Source: Spirochaetaceae bacterium (GTDB taxonomy: Bacteria > Spirochaetota > Spirochaetia > Treponematales > Breznakiellaceae). From it: a DNA stretch of 15,329 bases. The notes under the pieces were generated by a model that was not told the origin of the DNA, ran no database searches, and saw only the letters and a list, made by a program, of their open reading frames with translations. This document shows, in pieces, positions 1-7,018 of this stretch (positions within the stretch are counted from its first letter, which is position 1; every line of letters starts with the position of its first letter). The stretch lies in NCBI GenBank assembly GCA_031279965.1, contig JAITHM010000086.1:1-15329 (forward strand). The letters are read 5' to 3'. The position numbers were made by a program, and so were the translations under genes.

Positions 1-253
1 AATTCGCGCGGGCAAAACCTTTGGCGGCTAGAGCACCGGCCACGCCAAAGCGTGCGTCCGCAAAGTCCCCGACCAACTAGTTTTGTACGCGCGAATTTCC
101 ACGCGCCCCGCTCACGGGAAAGGCTCCACGACAGTGGCGGGCGCACAAGCCACGCCAAAGCGTGCGTCAGTTCAGGCCACGACCACTTAGGTTTGCACGC
201 GCGAATTTCCTCGCGCCCCGCTCAGCCGGGAAAGGCCATGCGACAGCGGCGGG
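1..253. repeat. GC-rich palindromic repeat cluster, 110-bp period
   Basis: Two copies of a roughly 100-bp unit follow one another. The 20-mer at 39-58 recurs at 149-168, the block at 87-100 (acgcgcgaatttcc) recurs at 197-210, and the block at 102-114 recurs at 212-224, all at an offset of exactly 110. The block 115-141 recurs, diverged, at 227-253 with an offset of 112. Inverted repeats are layered on this: aattcgcgcg at 1-10 is the reverse complement of 88-97 and of 198-207, ctttggcg at 19-26 is the complement of 43-50, and cacgc/gcgtg (41-45/50-54) is a short hairpin. The tttcc/ggaaa arms at 96-100/117-121 and 206-210/229-233 flank each unit end. The left edge is cut by the window, so more copies may lie outside. 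No protein signal was seen here. It resembles a dispersed intergenic palindromic element; its identity is unknown. Confidence 0.75.
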
Positions 254-270
254 GATGCCAGATCGAGGGC

Positions 271-299
271 TTCATGAGACAGGCGGAATGTGCTATATT
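271..299 (+). promoter_or_regulatory. Candidate extended -10 promoter for the transketolase operon
   Basis: TATATT at 294-299 is preceded by TG at 291-292, which makes an extended -10 element (TGCTATATT). A poor -35 match (ttcatg, 271-276) sits 17 bases upstream, as is common for extended -10 promoters. Transcription would start near 306, leaving a leader of about 17 bases before the start codon at 323. The element lies just after the repeat cluster. The assignment rests on sequence match alone. Confidence 0.45.
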
Positions 300-322
300 C
301 AAGCAAAATTAAGGAAAATGGT

Positions 323-1174
323 ATGACAAAACAGGAATCACACAACATGAAAAAATTTGCCGCAGAAATTCGGTGCGAAACAGTTAAATGTATTGGCGCA
401 CGGGGATTTGGGCATATTGGGGGCGCTCTCAGCGTCGTGGATACCCTTGCTGTTCTCTACGGCAAGGTTATGAATATCAATCCTCAAAAGCCTGATTGGA
501 CAGAACGGGACAAGCTTGTTATATCAAAAGGACACGCCGGCCCCGCACTCTATGCGACCCTGGCCCTCAAAGGTTATTTCCCGCTTGACTGGCTCAAAAC
601 GCTCAACCAGCCGGGCACACGCCTTCCGAGCCATTGTGATAAAAAACTTACGCCGGGCGTTGATATGACGACAGGATCTCTTGGACAGGGGGTTTCAACG
701 GCAATCGGCCTTGCCCTTGCACAAAAGCTTGATGGACTTTCAAGCCGCACCTACCTTATCACCGGGGATGGTGAAATTAACGAAGGCCAGGTTTGGGAGG
801 GCGCGCTTTTTGCCCCTCAGCAAAAACTTGCCAATCTTACGTGGTTCGTCGACTATAATCACAAACAACTTGATGGCACAACAGAAGAAGTGATTGATTT
901 AGGTGATATTACGGCAAAATTTACCGCGTTTGGCTGGAATACCCGGCAGGTAAACGGCAGTGATACCGGCGCGATTGTGGAGGCGATTGAGGCGGCGCAT
1001 GCGGAAAAATCAAAACCTACCTGCATTGTTCTAAATACCACAAAGGGCGCGGGGATTCCCTGTGTCGAAGAAGTAGAGCTGAATCACCATATTGTTGTTG
1101 AAGGTGATTTTTTGCAAAAAGCGCTGTCGCAGGCCGAGGAGGCTCTCGCGGCACTTGAGAAGGAGGCTGTATAA
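323..1174 (+). CDS. Transketolase, N-terminal (TPP-binding) subunit of a split enzyme
   Basis: This is the N-terminal half of a two-subunit transketolase of 283 residues; single-chain transketolases are about 650. Transketolase moves two-carbon ketol units between sugar phosphates in the pentose phosphate pathway, using thiamine diphosphate, in the cytoplasm. Visible motifs are the GHIGGALS segment near residue 30, SKGHAGPALYA near 68, the thiamine-diphosphate/Mg motif GDGEINEGQVWEG beginning at residue 148, and DYNHKQLDG near 177. I start at ATG 323 because aagga at 311-315 is a well-placed ribosome site. An in-frame ATG at 290 overlaps the promoter -10 and has no such site. The stop overlaps the ATG of the C-terminal subunit gene by one base (TAATG), so the two are probably translationally coupled. 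Which sugar phosphate it prefers cannot be read from the sequence; a specialised sugar-catabolic transketolase is possible. Confidence 0.93.
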   Translation: MTKQESHNMKKFAAEIRCETVKCIGARGFGHIGGALSVVDTLAVLYGKVMNINPQKPDWTERDKLVISKGHAGPALYATLALKGYFPLDWLKTLNQPGTRLPSHCDKKLTPGVDMTTGSLGQGVSTAIGLALAQKLDGLSSRTYLITGDGEINEGQVWEGALFAPQQKLANLTWFVDYNHKQLDGTTEEVIDLGDITAKFTAFGWNTRQVNGSDTGAIVEAIEAAHAEKSKPTCIVLNTTKGAGIPCVEEVELNHHIVVEGDFLQKALSQAEEALAALEKEAV

Positions 1175-2130
1175 TGATTGTATATGACGGAAGCATGGAT
1201 AAAGATGCTTATAAAGCAGTTTTTGGCCGGACGATGGAAGCAATCGCCGCAGAAGATAAGGATGTTGTGTACCTTGACGCCGATCTTATGAACTCGATTG
1301 GCACTCATGGGTTTTGGAAAAAGAACAAGAAGCAGGCAATTAATTGTGGCATTGCCGAGGCAGACATGATTGGCATTGCGGCGGGTCTTTCTGCCGGCGG
1401 CAAAAAGCCGTATGTGCACACGTTTGGCCCCTTTGCATCCCGCCGCTGTTTCGATCAACTTTTTCTGTCGGTGGCCTATGCGGGGAACAGCGTACGGGTT
1501 TTTGGCTCTGATGCGGGCGTTACTGCATCGTTTAACGGCGGCACTCACATGCCTTTCGAGGATATGGCACTGCTTCGCGCCGTGCCGCATAGTACCGTTA
1601 TTGAAATTTCCGATGGTATGATGCTTGAAAAGGTCATGCGTTTGCTAAAAGACCGGAATGGCCTTAGTTATACCCGCCTTACCCGCAAGAATTATCCTAA
1701 AATCTATTCTGCTGATCATCCTTTGACGATAGGCAAAGGTGAAGTCCTGCGCGATGGCGGCGATATTACCATCATTGCCTGCGGACTTATGGTGGGCGAA
1801 GCGATGAAAGCCGCGGAAACGCTCGCCAAAGAGGGGATTAAAGCGTGTGTTGTTGATATGTGGACGATAAAACCGCTTGATACGGCGCTTGTCGAAAAAT
1901 GTGCGCGGGAAACCGGAGCGCTGCTTACCACGGAAAATCATAATGTTATTGGCGGTTTGGGTGATGCTGTGGGTGCAGCACTCCTTGCCAGCGGTATACC
2001 GGCCAAAATGCGCAAACATGGCGTTGCCGATGAATTCGGCTCGGTTGGTCCGCAGGACTACCTCCAGGAGCATTATGGGCTTACCTCCGCGCAGATAGTG
2101 GTTCATGCAAAAACACTGCTGGGGAAATAA
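1174..2130 (+). CDS. Transketolase, C-terminal (pyrimidine-binding) subunit of a split enzyme
   Basis: This 318-residue protein is the partner of the upstream subunit; the two together make one transketolase active site. It begins with the pyrimidine-binding domain. The segment CGIAEADMIGIAAGLS (around residues 58-73) contains the conserved glutamate (E62) that activates the thiamine cofactor, and the C-terminal transketolase domain follows from about residue 185. The start is set by AGGAGG at 1161-1166, seven bases before ATG 1174, inside the end of the upstream gene. A second in-frame ATG at 1195 lacks its own ribosome site. The one-base overlap with the upstream stop suggests equimolar synthesis. 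1-deoxyxylulose-5-phosphate synthase belongs to the same superfamily but is a single chain of about 620 residues, so it is less likely. Confidence 0.92.
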   Translation: MIVYDGSMDKDAYKAVFGRTMEAIAAEDKDVVYLDADLMNSIGTHGFWKKNKKQAINCGIAEADMIGIAAGLSAGGKKPYVHTFGPFASRRCFDQLFLSVAYAGNSVRVFGSDAGVTASFNGGTHMPFEDMALLRAVPHSTVIEISDGMMLEKVMRLLKDRNGLSYTRLTRKNYPKIYSADHPLTIGKGEVLRDGGDITIIACGLMVGEAMKAAETLAKEGIKACVVDMWTIKPLDTALVEKCARETGALLTTENHNVIGGLGDAVGAALLASGIPAKMRKHGVADEFGSVGPQDYLQEHYGLTSAQIVVHAKTLLGK

Positions 2131-2212
2131 CGCACAGAAAGCCGGTGCCGTGATGAGCGAATAGAGCCGCTTCCAAAAACAGCGCAGGCTCAAACTATAG
2201 AAGGAGTGTTGT

Positions 2213-3799
2213 ATGATTAAGCAAGCTATTATTGAAGGGAAAACAGCGCTTGGTATTGAGTTAGGCTCTACGCGGATTAAGGCGGTGCTCATCGACGCAT
2301 CCCACACGCCTGTTGCATCGGGAAGTTTTGAATGGGAAAATCAGCTTCTCGACGGCATCTGGACGTATAATCTTGATGATGTGTGGCGCGGTTTGGGGGC
2401 AAGCTTTCGCACACTTGCCGCTGATGTACAAAATCGCTACGGCGTTCCGCTGGAAACTGTTGGCGCTATCGGCATATCGGCAATGATGCACGGGTACCTT
2501 GTGTTCGACGCGCAAGACACTCAGCTTGTCTCATTTCGAACATGGCGTAATACGATTACTGAACGCGCCGCGGAAGAGCTAACTGAACTCTGCAGCTTCA
2601 ATATTCCCCAGCGTTGGAGCATTGCGCATCTTTATCAGTCATTGCTGAACGGTGAACAGCACGTCCGTTCTATTGCATATATGACGACGCTCGCCGGTTA
2701 TGTGCACTGGAAACTTACCGGAAAAAAAGTGCTGGGAATAGGCGATGCGTCAGGTATGTTTCCTATTGACAGTACAACCAAGACCTACAATGAGAAAATG
2801 ATGGCGTTGTGCAACAAACAAATTGCGGACAAGCAAATCCCGTGGAAACTGCAAGAGATACTTCCTGTTGTGCTCTGCGCCGGAGAAGCTGCAGGAACGC
2901 TCACTGCCGAAGGAGCGCGGCTTCTTGACAGCGAAGGCCGGCTTCAAGCAGGCATCCCGCTCTGCCCGCCTGAAGGCGACGCGGGGACAGGCATGGTGGC
3001 GACAAACAGTGTTGCCGAGCGCACCGGCAATATTTCCGCAGGAACTTCCATTTTTGCCATGCTTGTGCTGGAAAAGGCTTTATCCAAAGTATGGATGGAA
3101 ATTGATATGGTAACCACCCCTACGGGCAAGCCTGTTGCGATGGTGCATTGCAATAATTGCACCTCCGACCTTGATGCATGGGTAAGACTTTTTAAAGAAA
3201 CAGGGGAGCTTTTTGGCGGAACACTCGACAAAGGCGCGCTCTACGATGCGTTGTACATGAAGGCGCTGGAGGGTGATGCTGACTGCGGCGGTATCTTGTC
3301 GTATAATTACTATTCTGGCGAGCCTATCACAGGGCTTGAAAGCGGCCGGCCTCTTCTGATTCGCACTCCTGACAGCCGTTTCACCCTTGCCAATTTTATG
3401 CGGACGCTGCTTTTCGCAACGATGAGTACGCTTCGAGTTGGCATGAACATCCTTACCGGAGCGGAAAACGTGCGCATAACAGGACTTTTAGGGCATGGCG
3501 GCCTGTTTAAAACCAGGGGGGTGGGTCAGCGTCTTATGGCTGCGGCATTGAATGTGCCTATTACCGTAATGGAAAGTGCGGGAGAAGGCGGCGCGTGGGG
3601 GATTGCATTGCTTGCCGCATTTGCCCGCAGCAAGTCCGGCGCGGAAACCCTTGAACAATATCTGGCAGACAACGTTTTTGCGGCGAATGCCGGCGTATGT
3701 GTTCAGCCTGATCAGCAGGATGTCCGTGGCTTTGCAAGTTTTATGGAACGCTGGAACGCTGGACTTGATGTGGAACGCGCCGCCGTCCGTACTTGCTAA
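2213..3799 (+). CDS. FGGY-family carbohydrate kinase, probable pentulose kinase
   Basis: A cytoplasmic ATP-dependent sugar kinase of 528 residues, within the usual FGGY range. The N-terminal phosphate-binding strand is GIELGSTRIKAVLID (residues 14-28). CPPEGDAGTGMV (251-262) contains the aspartate (D256) in the position of the FGGY catalytic base. TGNISAGTSIF (271-281) and GLLGHGGLFKTRGVGQ (424-439) belong to the C-terminal ATP-binding domain. AAGGAG at 2201-2206 lies six bases before ATG 2213. The gene sits 82 bp after the split transketolase in the same direction, so they are likely one operon. A xylulokinase- or ribulokinase-like enzyme whose product enters the transketolase reaction is the simplest reading. 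The substrate is not determined: apulose, xylulose and ribulose are all possible, and the family also contains glycerol and hexose kinases. Confidence 0.85.
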   Translation: MIKQAIIEGKTALGIELGSTRIKAVLIDASHTPVASGSFEWENQLLDGIWTYNLDDVWRGLGASFRTLAADVQNRYGVPLETVGAIGISAMMHGYLVFDAQDTQLVSFRTWRNTITERAAEELTELCSFNIPQRWSIAHLYQSLLNGEQHVRSIAYMTTLAGYVHWKLTGKKVLGIGDASGMFPIDSTTKTYNEKMMALCNKQIADKQIPWKLQEILPVVLCAGEAAGTLTAEGARLLDSEGRLQAGIPLCPPEGDAGTGMVATNSVAERTGNISAGTSIFAMLVLEKALSKVWMEIDMVTTPTGKPVAMVHCNNCTSDLDAWVRLFKETGELFGGTLDKGALYDALYMKALEGDADCGGILSYNYYSGEPITGLESGRPLLIRTPDSRFTLANFMRTLLFATMSTLRVGMNILTGAENVRITGLLGHGGLFKTRGVGQRLMAAALNVPITVMESAGEGGAWGIALLAAFARSKSGAETLEQYLADNVFAANAGVCVQPDQQDVRGFASFMERWNAGLDVERAAVRTC

Positions 3800-3810
3800 A
3801 TAATGCTTAT

Positions 3811-3828
3811 ATAACGAAATTACGTTAT
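3811..3828. promoter_or_regulatory. Perfect inverted repeat just before the serine dehydratase start
   Basis: ataacg (3811-3816) and cgttat (3823-3828) form a perfect six-base inverted repeat around aaatta, ending one base before the ATG at 3830. The only Shine-Dalgarno-sized space for the gene lies within it, and no purine-rich ribosome site is visible. It could be an operator, or an RNA hairpin covering the start codon. It is too AT-rich and has too little of a T tract to be a convincing terminator for the kinase gene. Confidence 0.35.
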
Positions 3829-3829
3829 T

Positions 3830-4492
3830 ATGCATATTTTTGATATTATCGGCCCGGTGATGATTGGGCCATCTTCCTCCCACACAGCGGGAGCAGTACG
3901 AATCGGTTTGCTTGCGGCAGAATTGCTCAGCGAGCCGGTAAAAGAAGCGCACATCGAGCTGTCAGGCTCCTTTGCAGAAACCTACAAAGGGCATGGTACA
4001 GACAAAGCATTGGTTGCCGGCTTGCTTGGCATGATGCCGGACGACGAGCGCATTAGAACAAGTTTTGACGCTGCCCGGGAAGCGGGACTTGCCTTTTCGT
4101 TTACGACGGTGAGCATTCCCCGTGCGCATCCAAACACCGCACGCATCAATCTTACCGGAACAAAAGGCAAGGCGTGTAAGGTGCAAGGTGCTTCTATTGG
4201 CGGCGGCAACATTGTAATTAATGAGATAAACGGTCTTGAGACATCGTTTAATGGCAGTGAAGATACTTTGATTATTGCACATCAGGATACATCGGGTGTT
4301 ATCGCGTCGGTAACATCAATTCTTACTGATTTTGGCATCAACATTGGCAACTTCAGATTGAATCGCCGTCAAAAAGGCTATGAGGCAGTTATGATTGTCG
4401 AGATTGATGGGCATATAGCAGAAAGCACACTGATTATTTTGCGCAGATTGCCGCATATATTTAGTGTGATATATCTTCATGCGATAAGCTGA
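3830..4492 (+). CDS. sdaAB: L-serine dehydratase, beta subunit (iron-sulfur type)
   Basis: This is the small subunit of the two-chain, [4Fe-4S]-dependent L-serine dehydratase, which converts L-serine to pyruvate and ammonia in the cytoplasm. It is 220 residues long, the usual size. The N-terminal signature GPSSSHTAGAVRIG runs from residue 13. An ACT-type regulatory fold occupies roughly residues 148-220, with HQDTSGVIASVTSIL and the INIGNFRLNRRQKGYEAVM segment. The catalytic cluster cysteines belong to the alpha subunit, which is not adjacent: the next gene is on the opposite strand. The start has no clear ribosome site and follows an inverted repeat. Its stop codon abuts the stop of the convergent receptor gene with no bases between. 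It may be co-transcribed with the kinase 30 bp upstream. Confidence 0.88.
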   Translation: MHIFDIIGPVMIGPSSSHTAGAVRIGLLAAELLSEPVKEAHIELSGSFAETYKGHGTDKALVAGLLGMMPDDERIRTSFDAAREAGLAFSFTTVSIPRAHPNTARINLTGTKGKACKVQGASIGGGNIVINEINGLETSFNGSEDTLIIAHQDTSGVIASVTSILTDFGINIGNFRLNRRQKGYEAVMIVEIDGHIAESTLIILRRLPHIFSVIYLHAIS

Positions 4493-7006
4493 TTAGTACG
4501 ACCACTTAAACCCAAATGAAATCATCGGGATAGGAAGCTCGTAGAGTGGATTATCCCGTGATTCTTCTAGTTTACCGGTATACGGATTTACCACACGATT
4601 ATCTGGTTTGGGCAGAAAGAGCACCAGCGTATTTTCTACCGCAGCATAAAACTCTCCCTGCGCCTTGCCGTTACGCCGGAAAAAAGCATACGACAGTTTA
4701 ATATCAAGCGGTATGCTGTATGCTTTGCGTGCTGTATCGGAATAGTGCGAATCATCGCGCCATTTATGCACTTTACCGCCGCTGCTAAGATCAAGCCAAT
4801 AGTCTTTAGGCTGGTGTTCAATTGCCGGAGTTCCCGAGGCAAAACCTGTACGAGTATACAAGTTGAATTTGGGGCTGAGCTTGAATTGAAGTACCAAATT
4901 GACCGTATGGAAGCGGTGAAACTCCGGGTAATACCAGCCGTCATAGCCATCAGGAAATGTCGCGTTGGTAAAAGCAGTTGTACCTGACGGATTTCGGTAG
5001 CGTGTAATATTAAATGAATATGCAAGCCAGCCATTAAGTTTTTCCGCGCTGAATTTTTGCAGCAACACATCCACGCCGGCAATATGACCGTAGCCATTAA
5101 AATAATATACAGAACCAACTTGATTACTCACCAGCATAAGTTCGCTATAGGCCCTGTCAAATACATATTTGTAGTAAAACTCAACAACGATCTTAATACC
5201 AGACTTAAATGCGATGGTTGTTCCCAGAAGGCTTGTCCAGGAACGTGTCATGAGCATTTCTGCAATTCCGGTTTTATTGTCAGCAATCGTCATATTTTGA
5301 TTCATTGCAGAAAAAAGGCCTGTTCCCACAGTAAGAGCAACTTTATCAAGAGATCCTGTATCTTCAGCAATGTTATAATTGATGTTAAAGCGGGGGTTGA
5401 ATGCGGGAAAGATAGTTTTGTTTGCTTCGGCAGTAATAAAATTAGTTTGATCAACACGCAGACCCAATTCAAGATCAATATTTTTTTTTGGCACCTGCCA
5501 TTCAAGAATAGTCCACAATGAAGAAAAAAATGCCCAGTTGACAACAGCGGGGGTGTAAAGATATTTCTGTAAATAGGTGCCATCAGGCATTTTCCAATCA
5601 AGCACCAGATTATTCTCGTACTCTGCGCTCCAGCGGCGTACGACCTCCTCGAGTCCTGCGGAAAAAAGAAACTGTTTATTAAGCTCCCAATCAAACGTAG
5701 TTCGTGCTTGAATACTCGTGTTAAAATAGCGCAGTTTATCACGGCTGACATTGGAGGCTGTTCCCGTGTTGGGAATATTGCGGCTTACACGCATGTTATA
5801 TCTTGAATCGTTAAATCCAAAACCAAGCGTCGTGCGTAAAATCATCGTATTAAGAGGATTGTAATTGAGATGCGAAGAAAGAAATCCAATGATATTATTC
5901 CAGCTATATTCCATTTCGGAATTCGGCATGCCAATCAATTCGGCGAAATTATCATTGTAATGATAGGTAAGTCCAACACCGTCATTACCGATATAGGAAT
6001 TAAGGACAGTTTCAAGATTTGCCGCCCAGCGGTAATTCAATGAAATTCCCAAACTGCGAATAAAAGGAGCGCTTGTTACAGCGTTGATTGCATCAAGCGA
6101 TTTAAGAAAAAAAGATGCGCCCTGCATAAGCCAGACAAAGCCCTCCCAATAGGTCAGCTTACCAAATAGCGATACCCCCCCCCCCCTTACCTTTGAATTT
6201 GATCCGGTAAACGGATACAGAATGTTAAAGTTCAGCGCACTTGTTGAAATGCTCGCTTCGAATTCCACCTGTTCACGCGGCGGACGCTTGGAAAACACTT
6301 CCAGCACGCCCGATACGGTATGCCCATATCGTGCGGAAAAAACACCGTGTGTCAGCGATGCCCGCTCGACCATTTTGGGGTCAAAAATTGAATAAACGCC
6401 TGCCCAGTGATAAGGGTTTTCAATGTAAAACCCATCAAATGATGCTTGCAGGTCTCCCGGATCTCCCCCCCGGATAGAAGGCAACGCATTAAACAATCCC
6501 GCATAGCCGACGCCAGGAAGCAATTTAACTGAACTTAAAAGATCTTCGACAAGGCCAATTTCCGCGGCGCCCTCAAGCTGCATGCGCGAAAGAACAAAGC
6601 CCCGGCCGGGCTTTGCCCCGTCAAATTCAGAGCGCTGGGCTTCAAAAAACAATTCGCCGCTTTCCAGCACCTGGGTGATATTCAGCTTAATTTTAAACAA
6701 AGAACCTTCGCCTGGTACGATAAACCGGTAGGTATTGTAGCCAGGATAGCTTATTTGAATCGTAATAATTTCTTTTTCGGGAATGACAATACGCACAATC
6801 CCCGCTTCATTGGCTTCAAATGTTCTATCATCCGATACGGCAACATGTGCCCCCTCCAGCGGAAGCCCTAAATCAGCATCTTCAACGGTAATTTCGATGG
6901 TGCGGGCATTAAGCGCCGCGGCAGAAAGGGTGAAAAAACAGAAAAAAACAAAAAGACGGAAGGAAAACACAGAAAAGGAGTTTTGGCCTCTCATGCGTTT
7001 TGCCAT
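4493..7006 (-). CDS. TonB-dependent-receptor-like outer-membrane protein with an in-frame G12 tract
   Basis: This 837-residue protein is built like a TonB-dependent receptor. It has a signal peptide (residues 1 to about 34, hydrophobic stretch LFVFFCFFTLSAAALNA), a small beta-sandwich domain of the carboxypeptidase-regulatory type (about 36-110, with SYPGYNTY), a plug domain (about 140-240, including LPGVGYAG, PSIRGGDPG, DGFYIENPYH and SARYGHTVSGVLEV), and then a long barrel rich in alternating aromatic strands. It ends in FGFKWSY, a typical terminal barrel strand with an aromatic last residue. It would sit in the outer membrane and import or bind a ligand I cannot name. I see no obvious TonB box, so TonB dependence is inferred. 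The gene starts 12 bp after the tpiA stop with no clear ribosome site; a second ATG at 6994 is an alternative start. Codons for residues 274-278 form a run of 12 G that makes the gene potentially phase-variable. Confidence 0.85.
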   Translation of the reverse strand: MAKRMRGQNSFSVFSFRLFVFFCFFTLSAAALNARTIEITVEDADLGLPLEGAHVAVSDDRTFEANEAGIVRIVIPEKEIITIQISYPGYNTYRFIVPGEGSLFKIKLNITQVLESGELFFEAQRSEFDGAKPGRGFVLSRMQLEGAAEIGLVEDLLSSVKLLPGVGYAGLFNALPSIRGGDPGDLQASFDGFYIENPYHWAGVYSIFDPKMVERASLTHGVFSARYGHTVSGVLEVFSKRPPREQVEFEASISTSALNFNILYPFTGSNSKVRGGGVSLFGKLTYWEGFVWLMQGASFFLKSLDAINAVTSAPFIRSLGISLNYRWAANLETVLNSYIGNDGVGLTYHYNDNFAELIGMPNSEMEYSWNNIIGFLSSHLNYNPLNTMILRTTLGFGFNDSRYNMRVSRNIPNTGTASNVSRDKLRYFNTSIQARTTFDWELNKQFLFSAGLEEVVRRWSAEYENNLVLDWKMPDGTYLQKYLYTPAVVNWAFFSSLWTILEWQVPKKNIDLELGLRVDQTNFITAEANKTIFPAFNPRFNINYNIAEDTGSLDKVALTVGTGLFSAMNQNMTIADNKTGIAEMLMTRSWTSLLGTTIAFKSGIKIVVEFYYKYVFDRAYSELMLVSNQVGSVYYFNGYGHIAGVDVLLQKFSAEKLNGWLAYSFNITRYRNPSGTTAFTNATFPDGYDGWYYPEFHRFHTVNLVLQFKLSPKFNLYTRTGFASGTPAIEHQPKDYWLDLSSGGKVHKWRDDSHYSDTARKAYSIPLDIKLSYAFFRRNGKAQGEFYAAVENTLVLFLPKPDNRVVNPYTGKLEESRDNPLYELPIPMISFGFKWSY
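5481..5489 (-). repeat. A9 homopolymer inside the receptor gene
   Basis: Nine consecutive T on the plus strand (A on the coding strand) encode the two lysines of a PKKN segment near residue 506 of the receptor. It is a second potential slippage site, weaker than the G12 tract because poly-A of this length is common by chance and slips mainly in transcription. Confidence 0.9.
6175..6186 (-). repeat. G12 homopolymer tract inside the receptor gene (candidate phase-variation switch)
   Basis: Twelve consecutive C on the plus strand (G on the coding strand) encode R-G-G-G-V at residues 274-278, just after the plug domain at the start of the barrel. As written the reading frame continues to the end. 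With 13 G the frame reaches TAA six codons later (GGT ATC GCT ATT TGG TAA). With 11 G it reaches TGA seven codons later (TAT CGC TAT TTG GTA AGC TGA). Either change would remove nearly the whole barrel. Poly-G tracts of this size are the classic substrate for slipped-strand mispairing. Confidence 0.95.
6465..6471 (-). repeat. G7 tract in the plug-domain coding region
   Basis: Seven consecutive C on the plus strand encode the R-G-G of PSIRGGDPG near residue 179, a conserved plug motif. The tract is short, so it is a minor slippage candidate beside the G12 tract in the same gene. Confidence 0.85.
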
Positions 7007-7018
7007 CCGTAAAGTATG

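Noticed and set aside
1..253. CRISPR array in the left repeats
   Set aside because: There are only two units, the repeat blocks are long and internally palindromic, the spacing is not repeat-spacer in style, and no cas gene is near.
52..312. Open frame of 86 codons over the left repeat cluster
   Set aside because: It is composed of the 110-bp repeats, has no ribosome site, and runs into the promoter of the transketolase gene.
1084..1590. Long minus-strand frame of 168 codons across the transketolase genes
   Set aside because: It is antisense to two clear transketolase subunits and has no recognisable domain; it is a shadow frame.
1645..2307. Minus-strand frame of 220 codons
   Set aside because: It is antisense to the transketolase C subunit and the start of the kinase, and its composition is that of a reverse shadow.
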